From Protaetia brevitarsis (taxonomy: Eukaryota > Arthropoda > Insecta > Coleoptera > Scarabaeidae): a stretch of 64,000 nucleotides of DNA. Each line of letters starts with the position of its first letter. Within the stretch, counting starts at the first letter, position 1. The notes beneath the pieces were generated by a model. The model saw only the letters and a program-made list of their open reading frames with translations. It was not told the DNA's origin and did not search any database. This document shows, in pieces, positions 11,745-22,756 of the stretch. The stretch is taken from the NCBI GenBank assembly GCA_004143645.1, contig RXPK01000523.1, forward strand, positions 1 to 64,000, in the 5' to 3' direction. The translations under genes were made by a program, and so were the position numbers.

Positions 11745-12295
11745 TGTGATTCAGTGATTATTGCTATAACACCTTGTAGCTACGTCCTTGTATTTACATC
11801 GATTTTAGCAGAACCAGTAGATATCTGCTATTGCATGAAATATTTGATTTTATTTGAAAGAGTGCAAATGTCAAAAAATCCACGAAAATGAAAATATCTC
11901 AAACACGGTCGAGTTTAGGGATAGGGAACCTTCATATATAAACTAGTTGCAAATGACTCGCCAAATTTATTAGACCAATAAAAATTATACCATTCCATTC
12001 AAAATATGAAAGTTCATATCAACACCCTGTATACCATAAGTGGTATAAAGTTGAAAATATTTTCCTTAAATAGATGGCAGTGGGCCATGACTACACTGCA
12101 AGTTTCAAAATCAAATTTCTATTAGAAGTTCAAAAAAATATAATGTCCCAGTTCAGTGGGACACCTGTATAAGAAAATGGCAAACAAAACAATATTAATT
12201 CATACAACAGTAAGAAACCAATTAAAAAGCACAGAATAACATTTTGCTGGTTTAATTTTAAACACGTTATTAAAAGTTAATTTTTAACACGACTA
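11745..12295. other. Fragments of TACAGGGTG-type repeats
   Basis: Two short remnants end in CACCCTGTATA (about 12023-12033) and GTGGGACACCTGTATA (about 12153-12168). The second contains a small hairpin GTCCCAGTTCAGTGGGAC. No coding sequence is recognised. Confidence 0.35.
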
Positions 12296-13907
12296 TACAG
12301 GGTATTCCACGTAACTGGTTCATTAAAAGTTTATGATGTTCTATTATTTACTTATATTTGAGATTTTGGCACCAGTATCTGTTCGATTGAAACTATAAAT
12401 GTAAAATACCTTAACCAAAATATCACTTCCGGTTGACCGGAAATGGATGTCAACTTTGTTATTTTAAATAGAATGATATAATTTTTTATTCATTTTTGGA
12501 TTCTACAACTATAAATACGTCAGTTTTCATCAGCTATTCCTATAGCTACATGTTGCCGTTTTTGAGTTATTTAAGTTTTTCTTTTTTTTAGTCATAATCA
12601 TTGCATCATTGAGAAATTAATATCTCGGTTATACTGCAAGTAGAGACTCCAAATTTGCTATGTTATGAATGTAGATATTACTCTAAGAAACGGTAAGCAC
12701 ACTTTACATTCTAACATACAGGCTGTTCAAAACTGAGGAACAAAGTGACATATTTTCAAATGTAGAAAACTCATTTTTTTTAAATAGAACACCCTGTATT
12801 TTAATTCGGAATTAGGAAATAAATATCATCCCCTATCGCTTTATATGAGCATTCCCTATACCTATGTTTAATAGATTTTGAGATATGAGCAACATTTTGT
12901 TAAACAGACTAAATATTCTTTTTTTTTAAATAGAACACCCTGTATTTTAATTCGGAATTAAGAAGTAAATATCATCCCCTATCACTTTATATCAGCATTC
13001 CCTATAACTATCTTTAATAGATTTTGAGATATGAACGACTTTTTGTTAAACAGACTAAGTAGCCCTATCTTTGCGTGTTTGTAGCCGGCTCTGAATGGGA
13101 TTAATGTCAAATTCATTGACTAACCAAAAGTGTTTATGTATATCATTGTAATTACACTTTCGCACAACGCAATATTAATAGAAATGACTATTCGAACAGA
13201 CATTCTTGTATGGTTATTCAAAAATAATACATGAATTTGACGTGAATCCATTTCAGAGCCAGCTACAAACATTTAAAGATAGGGCTACTTAGTCTGTTTA
13301 ACAAAAAGTCGCTCATATCTCAAAATCTGTTAAAGATAGGTATAGGGAATGCTCATATAAAGTGATAGAGGATGATATTTACTTCCTAATTCCGAATTAA
13401 AATACAGGGTGTTCTATTAAAAAAAAATGAGTTTTCTGCATTTGAAAATATGTCACTTTGTTCCTCAGTTTTGAACACCCTGTATGTTAGAATGTAAAGT
13501 GCGCTTACCGTTTCTTAGAGTTATATCTACATTCATGACATAGCAAATTTGGAGTCTCTGCTTGCAGCATTAACCGAGATATTAATTTCTCAATGATGCA
13601 ATGATTATGACTAAAAAAAAGAAAAACTTAAATAACTCAAAAAACGGCAACATATAGCTATAGGAATAGCTAATGAAAACTGACGTATTTATAGTTGTAG
13701 AATCCAGAAATTAATAAAAAATTATATCATTCTATTTAAAATAACAAAGTTGACATCCATTTCCGGTCAACCAGAAGTGATATTTTGGTTAAGGTATTTT
13801 GCATTTATAGTTCTAATCGAACAGATACTGGTGCCAAAATCTCAAATATAAGTAAATAATAGAACATCATAAACTTTTAATGAACCAGTTACGTGGAATA
13901 CCCTGTA
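12296..13907. mobile_element. Foldback element, TACAGGGTATTCC family, copy A
   Basis: Ends TACAGGGTATTCCACGTAAC and its complement belong to very long inverted arms, about 12296-13118 and 13230-13907, around a centre of ~110 bp. The arms match along most of their length, including CACTTCCGGTTGACC blocks. The left arm carries a ~146-bp tandem duplication (starting about 12781 and 12927) absent from the right. The flanks are TA and TT. It has no coding capacity. Related copies lie at 38813-39616 and 49606-50663, and a scrap at about 63703-63745. Confidence 0.85.
12781..13065. repeat. 146-bp tandem duplication in foldback arm
   Basis: Two adjacent units start AAATAGAACACCCTGTATTT and run through GGAATTA...ATATCATCCCCTAT...GTTAAACAGACTAA. 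The half copy at 38813 also shows two units in its single arm, so the duplication is an older subfamily feature. Confidence 0.7.
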
Positions 13908-15050
13908 TTTACAGAATAGTACTATATAAGAGTCTTGCTAATGCCAAATAAACTTGATGTGTAATCTATACCTGAAGTGCAGTCGTTATATCAGAAGAGT
14001 AGAGTTATCTCTATAACTCCTGCAGTCTAATCGTATATACGCCAATTAAGGAGCGAATAATTCTAAATCTTATTGACGTGTAACAACACTAGGTTTTAAA
14101 TTTTACGACCGTATAAAACTTGCGATTAAAACTATTTTTAATGGGACGCATAAAGTAAGAAAATATTGCGCCGATGTACCTACATAGATACATACGTACA
14201 AACAAAGCAAAATCTCATATCGCGAGGAATGTTGTTGAAAACGATACAAGAATTTTCAAACAATATATTCGTGAGATATACATATATCATTGCAGATTAT
14301 TAATGAAAAAATTAAAACTGGTTACGCGGCTTCTGGTTAAATACTTTCTGTATATGTACATAATACTGATGGCGTACGTATTTTAAGAGTAATTACCAAC
14401 ATTTAAATCACATACCTGTTTTCCTTTATTCCCAGCACCATTCGAATTCGCCTGACGCTAATATGAACGCGTTTAAATCTTGAATGGTGAATTATGGCAT
14501 CGATATGTAACGACGCTTGATGAAATTAGGCGGGTCATTTATTAAATTTATGATACGACCGAAATAAACCACTTGTGGAATGCGAGTAAATTTGGCCGGC
14601 GGCCAACGGTTGGAGAACTAGGATTTCTTACTTCTGGTTTTGATGTTTCGAGTGTTTTTCCCGTCTCCGTTATGCATTTCTATTTGATCTAAGGTGGCCG
14701 TGCGCGCGACTATATATGAGAAGCGCCTGTAATAACACCGTGAAAGGACGCTTACTAACTTTCTCAGAATAGAAACTCTCGCCATATTATTGTGATACCC
14801 AAGCGTCAGTGTTCTGGGTATCGAAATTGATACGACTGTATTGTGTGGATGACAAAGCACTTTTAAATTTATCTAGTGATTGTAATACACTTTTTTTTTT
14901 TACTATATTATTGTATACGGTTGTGCATCAGAATCGCTGTCAACCGGATCTATGTGGTGCTAAAATGGTGTGGTTTTGAATCATTCCGACGATAAGAGCA
15001 GGGAATGAATCAATATCTGAACCTAAGGGAATCATCTCCGATAGCTTAAC
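13908..15050. other. Unrecognised, mixed-composition stretch
   Basis: From about 14400 to 15050 the base composition is less A+T-rich than the transposon sea, which may indicate host-unique DNA. The open frames at 14174-14386 (plus) and 14618-14860 (minus) match no family I recognise. Confidence 0.35.
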
Positions 15051-15259
15051 CCATATGCGGGCAGACAACCGGATCCGGCCCGCTGTAAGATTTGATCCGG
15101 CCCGCGGGACATTTTAAAAAACCCAATTAAAAAAAAAATATTTACATTACTTACTCATACTCACTCCAAATGAGGAAGATCGAGTGATATGGGTTTTGTC
15201 GCTTGCTCCTGCGGAATCAAGTTGAGCGAGCAAGCCGAGTGGCCGGCGAATCATCAAAG

Positions 15260-15304
15260 AGTGAGGCGGCAAACATCAAAGCCTTTGATGTTTGCCGCCT
15301 CACT
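15260..15304. repeat. Perfect 45-bp palindrome in hAT 5' region
   Basis: The arm AGTGAGGCGGCAAACATCAA plus AG (15260-15281) is followed by one C and then its exact 22-base complement (15283-15304). The perfect match in an otherwise decayed element suggests a recent inverted duplication or a constrained site. It lies ~100 bp upstream of the TATA box. Confidence 0.9.
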
Positions 15305-15381
15305 GGCGGCCCAACAACAGATTATAGCTTCTCAAATGTTCCACACTAGACGATTTCTAGATCATTCATTCACATTTTGCC

Positions 15382-15419
15382 TATATAAGCGGGTGGATGG
15401 CCCGAACTTTAGTTCAGTT
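15382..15419 (+). promoter_or_regulatory. TATA box and TCAGT initiator of the hAT relic
   Basis: TATATAAG at 15382-15389 is followed 32 bp later by TTCAGTTC with an arthropod-type initiator TCAGTT (15414-15419). The first ATG of the transposase lies ~155 bp downstream. The spacing is slightly longer than the usual ~30 bp. No downstream element is obvious. Confidence 0.45.
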
Positions 15420-15571
15420 CTATTTGAGCTACCGAGGTGATAACTTCGACAAGCGATATCCTAGCGAACTGCTAGTGCCGTCGTCAATTTGCTTTGTGAC
15501 TTTGTGTGCATCTTGAGTGCTTACTAATTATATTTTGTTATTAAGTTTATCGAACGAAAAGGTAAAGGAAA

Positions 15572-17371
15572 ATGATGTCTGGTGGAAAGAAACGAAAAGT
15601 AGATGCAGAAGGTCGCCAATTTCAAGAAAAATAGACTGAAGAATTCTTTTTTATCTTGCACAATGGTAAGCCTATTTGTTTGCTGTGTAATGAATCCATT
15701 TCAGTGATGAAAGAATTCAATATAAAGAGGCATTACTCAACTAAGCATCCTATGCTGCACTCACTGACAGGACAAATAAGAAAAGACAAAATCCAGAAGC
15801 TTACCGCAAATTTGGAAAAACAGCAGCAAATGTTTCATAAACACAGAACACAACTTCATAATGTTGTGAAAGCTAGTTTTATAATTAGTTCAAAATTGGC
15901 AAAGTCATTAAAACCATTTGCCGAAGGAGAATTTATCAAGGAGTGTATGTTAGAAGTTTGCAGTGTTTTGCGTCATGAAAAGGAAAATTAATTTGAAAAA
16001 ATTAGTCTGTCAAGACGAACTGTTGCCCGACGTATAGAAATGATAGCTAATGATATAAAAACAACTTTGACTGACCGTATGACTGGTTTTGAATCATTTT
16101 CCATAGCATTAGACAAGAGCACCGATTTATCTGATACAGTTCAACTGGCTATATTTATTCGAGGTGTTGATAAAGAGGCTGTTACTGAGGAATTGCTTGC
16201 TTTACAGCCCTAAAAGGAACCACTACAGGACAGGACATTTTTAATGAAGTTGAAAAAGTATTCACAAGTTTTGGTTTGCCATGGTCAAAATTAGTTGGTG
16301 TATGCACAGATGGTGCACCTTCTATGGTCGGCTTACGTAAAGGTTTCATCGGAATTTTGTATGAAAAAGCAACTGGATTAAATGTGCAAAAAGATGATTT
16401 GATAGTCCTTCATTGCATTATCCACCAACAGAACTTGTGTTCTAAGTCCATTCGACTCCAGAATGTTATGAATGTGGTAGTAAAAAACCATCAATTTTAT
16501 TCGATCCCAAGGGCTTAACCATCGTCAATTCAAGGCGTTTTTGGATGAAATATCAGTCGAATATGATGACGTAACATATTATTGTGAAGTCAGATGGTTA
16601 GGCAAAGGAAAAATGCTGAAACGGTTTTACGAGCTTTAGAAATGAGGATAGCAGATTTTATGCAAATTAAAAGATAAACCACTATCTGAATTGAGTGACC
16701 CAAAATGGATATGTGACTTAGCATTTCTGGTCGACCTTTCAGGCCATTTGAATGATTTAAATTTGAAACTTCAAAAACAAGGACAGTTAGTAAATGATTT
16801 GTACAGCCGCTTGAAAGCGTTTCAAAACAAAATCCGCTTGTGGGAGGCACAGTTGCTGTCTGGTAAAAGTTACCATTTCACCACGCTCTCTGCATATGAA
16901 AATACTGCTTATGCTCAATATGCTGAAGAACTCAAGTTACTGTCGGAGCAATTTTCGAACAGATTTATCGATTTTAAAAACATGGAAGACAGTTTCAATT
17001 TATTAGCTACTCCAACAAAAAGTAATGTACAAAATGCTCCAATACACTTGCAAATGGAGTTGATCGAGCTTCAAGAAAACTGACTCCTAAAATCTAAATT
17101 TGAAGAAGTGGAGTTGTGCGATTTCTACAAAAAATACCTCGAAGAAGACCATTTTCCGGAGCTTAGAAAATTCGCAAAAAGATTGATTTGTGCGTTTGGC
17201 AATACTTATAAATGCGAACAGTTCTTTTCAATGATGAAAGTTAATAAATCAAAACATCGTACAAGACTGACTGACGATAATCTGGAAAATTCTTTACGTC
17301 TTTGTATCAGTGGAATTCATCCAAACATCGATGGATTAGTTTCACAAATTCAAGCTCAAGGGTCTCATTGA
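15572..17371 (+). pseudogene. hAT transposase pseudogene (GTF2IRD2-like)
   Basis: The start ATGATG encodes MMSGGKKRKVDAEGRQFQEK before an in-frame TAG. A BED-like zinc finger follows (ICLLCNES...IKRHYSTKH, about 15670-15750: Cys-x2-Cys, His-x4-His). Then come ALDKSTDLSDT (first catalytic Asp), VCTDGAPSMVGLRKGF (second Asp), a HCIIHQQNLC Cys/His motif, EVRWLG, and a C-terminal dimerisation region with TYKCEQFFSMMKVNKSKHR containing the final Glu. Stops near 15632, 15990, 16212 and 16518, with frame changes between blocks, prevent expression of a full enzyme of normal ~600 residues. Confidence 0.85.
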
Positions 17372-17480
17372 TTTCTTTGTCACTATTTAATTTTCGTAGT
17401 TCGTAATAATTCCAAATTTCACGATTTAATTATAATGTTGTATCTATTTTTTTCATTTCATTTTTTTATTTTAATAAATT

Positions 17481-18139
17481 GCATTATAATAACATTGTCG
17501 TATTATTTCATGTCTGATATCTATCGCTAAAAATTATGAATACTACTTTAAAATGCAAAAAATATATTGACTTCTACGTATCAGTTTGTATCTAGTAAGT
17601 GAAGTTAGACCCAACTGGGATGCTTAGTTCTTCTTGTTTCTCAATGTAATCTATCTATGTTAAATAACTGTAGAAGAAAAAACTAATCTGTGGGCATATT
17701 TTATTAAAGTGTAGATAGTGTGATGTACCTATAACTATTGTTTACGTACATCAAATAATTATTTTTTTTTTACAATAATCCTTGTAACTTATAACCTAAT
17801 TTACAGCAGTAACCATATAAATCGTTAGAATTCCGCTGGTGCGTATGTACCTACATAACTGAAGTTAATTATGAGCTATTTGGTTCAATGTTACAGTGAT
17901 TATAGTGAGTAATGCAATTTTATACAATTATAATCATTAGGGTTTTAGCAAAAACTAGTCGAGTGTTTAAATTAAAGATACTTGTTTGAAATAAAACAAA
18001 GGAAAATCATGCGCTTTGATTACCTGGAAATTTTAGAAAGTTATATATGTATATGCTCAACATCTCAATATTATCAGTGGCACAACAAATGACGTATTTT
18101 GAAAACTTTCATAGTGTAATATGATAATAATAAAAACTG
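17481..18139. other. Unrecognised A+T-rich stretch
   Basis: No gene or element is recognised. It probably includes the unresolved right end of the hAT relic; a TAGACCCAACTGGGATGC block near 17606 has no matching left end that I can see. Confidence 0.3.
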
Positions 18140-20022
18140 CACTAAGAGAAACGAAATGGTTATTTCAACATTTTTCGTAGTGTCACGAATTTGAGCACTG
18201 ATTTAACCATGTTGCATTTAAGTGAATCATATGTACCTATTTGAAACAAACATATTTATATTGTTGCACACTTTAGAGTTAATTTAACAAAATTATAGTG
18301 TTCAGGCGTAACCAATATTTTATCTTGTTGGTTTAATGTCACAAATTGTCGATTTGACATTTGAAAAATGTGTTCTTTAAATATTTACTATCGGTGTTAA
18401 CTCAATGAAATGTAATATTTAATACCGTTACATATAGATGATCGCACATGCGCACAGTCAGCCAGTATCCAACCTCCGTAGCAATAAGACCTATGTCTGT
18501 AAGCTTCTGTAACATTAATATTGAATAATAAAGATAATCAAAACCCATCGCGGAGTATATATATAACATGGCGCAGTCAGAATAAAAAACAAACCAAATA
18601 CAAAAAAAAATCAGTGGAAGCAAGAAAAAGTGCAACAAATTATAAAAAAAAAGTGTCAGAAAGGAACAAAACAAAATGGAGAATATATCTCAACCCGAGA
18701 AGATGAAAATGGAGGGCGACCTAGCAAAAAATTGGAGGCAATTCAAAGAAGATTGGGATTATATTCTACGCGAGTGGTTGCAGTGGGAAAAAGCCGAAAA
18801 TACAAGCAGCGACGCTGTTACACTCTATAGAAAGGAAGTTCAAGAAATTTTAAATAATATTGAAATTACGCTGGAAAACACATCGATCGACAGCCGGATG
18901 CAGGAGCAAGACAGAAGACACGTTTCACCCAAGGACCGCAACAAGGATGGAAGATCATTGGAAAGAGGTGTCGGCAAAATCAAACAAGATCGTTTGTAAC
19001 GGATTCGAACAATTCTAGAACAGGTCGGTGTACACGTTGTAATTTTACGCATGCGCAAAAAGTTGTCCAGCTTATGGTAAATATGTGATAAATGTAATCG
19101 TAAAATCATTTTGCCTCTAATTATTTAAGTAAATCGATTAATATGATAAAAATCAATTTCCGTTGAAAATAAGGATTATTTGGTGGGTAGTATTACGAAA
19201 TCGGTAAATGCTGATAACGAATTTTGGTTAAATGTTGTTATTAATGATTTATTATGAAACGTTAAATTGTACTTTCCTTTCAAATGTATGAATAAAACTT
19301 TTTAAATAATTTTTTAGTTATGTTATTAAGCTAATATAAGTTTAGTATATAATGCCGTAAATGTTTTTCTTCCATTACCTACTATAGTCTTCCTAATTAG
19401 GCAATATATAGCTGTGCGTTGCTATCAAAGGACTAATTGCTGAATGTGCGGGCGGATTTTTAATTTCATCGATTACAGTATATCTCTGTTTAACACATTA
19501 ATGATACAGTAATCGATGGATCCATCAATGAAATTAAAAACTCGCCCGATCAGTAACGTGATTTTAAGCAAAATCGAAAATGGTTCCACTAAAAATCTTT
19601 TTCGTATAACCACCTAAAAGTGTTGAATTACATGAAAATAGTCATTCGATGAATACTACAGGTAGGTTAAATGAAACAATATAAGTTTTGAATCAACATT
19701 TTATAGTGCTAAACCAATATTATAAAATTATAGAGACAATTATTACTTCGTGTGTCTACAACAAGTAACTGTGTTGGGATAATGTTGTTGTATTATTCAA
19801 TAAGCAGGTAGAAATTGTTAATGGAAAATTAAGTACATGTTCAAAGAATCAGGCGTAGTCTGTTTCTTATAACATTTATTATTATTCAGTTAACTAACGC
19901 AATTTAATATTTTTTTACGTATTGCATTAACACTAAAATATCATTGCTTATATTGAAAAAGAAAAAAAGTGTTCAATACACCATTTTATTAGTTAATAAA
20001 ACACTTTTTTTTTCTCTCGGTG
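18140..20022 (+). mobile_element. CACTG-ended 1.9-kb element with Gag fragment, copy 2
   Basis: The left end CACTAAGAGAAACG and right end TCTCTCGGTG place it in the family, in plus orientation. It carries a full-length Gag-derived region and the internal hairpin (about 19452-19550). Flanks TG and TA do not match, so either the duplication has decayed or this copy was rearranged. Its Gag-distal end faces copy 3 across 835 bp. Confidence 0.65.
18676..18999 (+). pseudogene. Gag-like fragment (copy 2)
   Basis: A 107-codon frame (ATG, then ENISQPEKMKMEGDLAKNWR) holds the N-terminal Gag segment, with a small frame change after EDWDYIL compared with copies 1, 3 and 4. The zinc-knuckle part (about 19030-19130) is frameshifted, and its first Cys codon reads within CDKCNRK. 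The linker end ADNEFWLNVVINDLL-stop is preserved at about 19208-19256, just where the retropepsin would begin in an intact gag-pol. Confidence 0.6.
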
Positions 20023-20857
20023 TATCGAAGTGAAGGGGCACACACAGTTTCGAACAGATGGCTTTTTGAAATGTTAGTTTATGTTAAAATAAAAAAAAAA
20101 CACAAAATCATGTTTGCTTGCTTCTCTTTTTTTTGTGTATTTTTTCTAAACGTTCTACAATCATGTTTTTTTTTTCGATTACAGCAGCCTCGTGTAGTAC
20201 CTTTAGGTGGAGCACGGGGTTAGGATGATTTGTAATTATTTATTTATCATACATAAAGTGTATACTGTAGTTCGTTTTGATACATACGGCAACTTCAGTT
20301 CATGTATCCGATTTTCTAATGGGCACCCAAACGAAAACCTTGCTAATAGGTATTAATAATAAAGAAAAAAATCCAATGGTCAAAAAAAAAATCACTGTTA
20401 TTCAATTTCTTTTTTATTTTCAGTAATATCTGACGAGATTATAAACGAAAGCAGAACGAAACGCACCAAATTAATCATAAACCGATTTAAATTTATATTG
20501 CAATATCTACATAAACACTTTTTTTTTTTTTGATTTGTACCGACATGTTTGGTCATGTTTACAAAAATTTATTCATTGTTGTTGCATGTTGTCGACTGTC
20601 GTCTCGTGCATTTTGAAGGTCAACGGAGTAATTACGTTCGGAATCGCAGACACTTTTTCTGGCTTAACTTCTTGTCGATGCCCAAATTAACGCGGAGTCC
20701 CGTCACAGAACCTTTGTTGTGATTGTCGAGTGTTGTATACAAGTGAAAGTTTTCTGTCGAATGTGTTAAAGGTCAGTTAATTTACGAACGTTAAATATAT
20801 CATCATCGTGGGCAGATAAATTCGTAATCGAAAAGAAAGCAATATCTATCTAATACA
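20023..20857. other. Spacer between facing copies 2 and 3; possibly host 5' region
   Basis: This 835-bp spacer has no recognised protein. Between about 20580 and 20790 the composition is more balanced and contains GTTAAAGGTCAGTT, which could be a splice donor at the end of an untranslated exon. That idea is weak. The 67-codon frame at 20020-20223 is of low complexity. Confidence 0.25.
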
Positions 20858-22756
20858 CACCGAGAGAAAAAAAGTGTTGTATTAACTAATAAAATGGTGT
20901 ATTGAACACTTTTTTTTCTTTTTCAATATGAACAATGATATTTTAGTGTTAATGCAATACGTAAAAAAATGTTAAATTGCGTTAGTTAACTGAATAATAA
21001 TAAATGTTATAAGAAACAGACTACGCCTGATTCTTTGAACATGTACTTAATTTTCCATTAACAATTTCTACCTGCTAATTGAATAATACAACAACATTAT
21101 CCCAACACAGTTACTTGTTGTAGACACACGAAGTAATAATTGTCTCTATAATTTTATAATATCGGTTTAGCACTATAAAATGTTACTTCAAAACTTATAT
21201 TGTGTCATTTAACCTACCTGTAGTATTCATCGACTGACTATTTGCATGTAATTCAACACCTTTAGGTGGTTATACGAAAAAGATTTTCTTGTTAGTGGAA
21301 CCATTTTCGATTTTGCTTAAAATCACGTTACTGATCGGGCGAGTTTTTAATTTCATCGATGGATCCATCGATTACTGTATGTAATAAACAGAGATACACT
21401 GTAATCGATGGATCTATCGATGAAATCCGCCCGCACATTCAGCAATTAGTCCATTGATAGCAACGCATAGCTATATATTGCCTAATTAGGAAGACTATAG
21501 TAGGTAATAGAAGAAAAAACATTTACGGCATTATATACTAAACTTATATTAGCTTAATAACATAACTAAAAAATTATAAAAGTTTTATTCATACATTTGA
21601 AAGGAAAGTACAATTTAACGTTTCATAATAAATCATTAATGACAACATTTAACCAAAATTCGTTATCAGCATTACCAATTCCTAATCTACCCACCAAATA
21701 ATCATTATTTTCATCAACGGAATTGGTTTTTATCATATTAATTGATTTACTTAAAACAATTAGAGGCAAAATGATTTTTACGATTCGTTTATGACATATT
21801 TTACCATAAGCGGGACAACTGTTTTGCGCATGCGTAAAATTACAAACGTGTACACCGACCTGTTTTAGAATTTTCAGAATTGTTCGAATCGTTACAAACG
21901 ATCTTGTTTTGAATTTGCCGGACACCTCTTTCCAAATATCTTCCATCCTTGTGCGGCCCTTGGGTGAAATGTGTCTTCTGTCTTGCTCCTGCATCCGGCT
22001 GTCGATCGATGTGTTTTCCAGCGTAATTTCAATATCATTTAAAATTTCTCGAACTTCCATTCCTATACAGTGTAACAGCGTCGCTGCTTGTATTTCGGCT
22101 GTTTTCCCACTGCAACCACTCGCGGTAAAATATAATTCCCAATCTTCTTTGAATTGCCTCCAATTTTTTGCTAGGTCGCCCTCCATTTTCATCTTCTCGG
22201 ATTGAGATATATTCTCCATTTTGTTTTGCTCCTTTCTGACACTTTTTTTTTATAATTTGTTGCACTTTTTCTTCCTTTCACTGATTTTTTTTGTATTTTG
22301 TTTGTTTTTTAATTCTGACTGCGCCATGTTATATAAATAGTGCGCGGTGGATTTTGATTATCTTTATTATTCAATATTAATGTTACAGAAAACTTACAAA
22401 TATAGGTCTTATTGCTACGGAGGTTGGATACTGACTGACTATACGCATGTGCGATCACCTATATGTAATAGTATTAAATATTACATTTCATGGAGTTAAC
22501 ACCGATAGTAAATATTTAAAGAACACCGTTTTTAAATGTCAAATCGACAATTTGTGGGATTAAACCAACAAGATAAAATATTGGTTACGCCTGAACACTA
22601 TAATCTTGTTAAATTAACTCTAAAGTGTGCAACAATATAAATATGTTTGTTTCAAATAGGAGCATATGATTCACTTAAATGCAACATGATTAAATCAATG
22701 CTCAAATTTCTGACACTACGAAAAATATTGAAATAACCATTTCATTTCTCTCAGTG
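20858..22756 (-). mobile_element. CACTG-ended 1.9-kb element with Gag fragment, copy 3
   Basis: Left end CACCGAGAGAAA and right end TTTCTCTCAGTG, minus orientation, with CA on both sides (20856-20857 and 22757-22758) as a possible 2-bp duplication. The final CAGTG merges with the CAGTGCACGGACACC start of the pogo-like relic, so which element owns those five bases is ambiguous. It is inverted relative to copy 2. Confidence 0.65.
21623..22219 (-). pseudogene. Longest surviving Gag-derived frame (198 codons, copy 3)
   Basis: A single frame runs from ENISQSEKMKMEGDLAKNWR through CNFTHAQNSCPAYGKICHK to ADNEFWLNVVINDLL. This joins the N-terminal Gag, the first Cys/His segment and the pre-protease linker. 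The second zinc knuckle is out of frame (CHKRIVKIILPLIVL replaces a CHKC...H....C pattern), so nucleic-acid binding would be impaired. The family source is a K02A2.6-like Ty3/gypsy gag-pol. No protease, reverse transcriptase or integrase is present. Confidence 0.6.

Larger units (their letters stand above)
15052..17480 (+). mobile_element. hAT transposon relic (GTF2IRD2-type)
   Basis: The left portion has two CCGGCCCGC blocks (about 15071-15115), as commonly seen in the ends of this hAT subgroup. It is followed by a promoter-like region, a broken transposase gene (15572-17371) and an AATAAA near 17474. I could not identify the right inverted repeat or an 8-bp duplication, so both boundaries are approximate. 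Confidence 0.6.
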
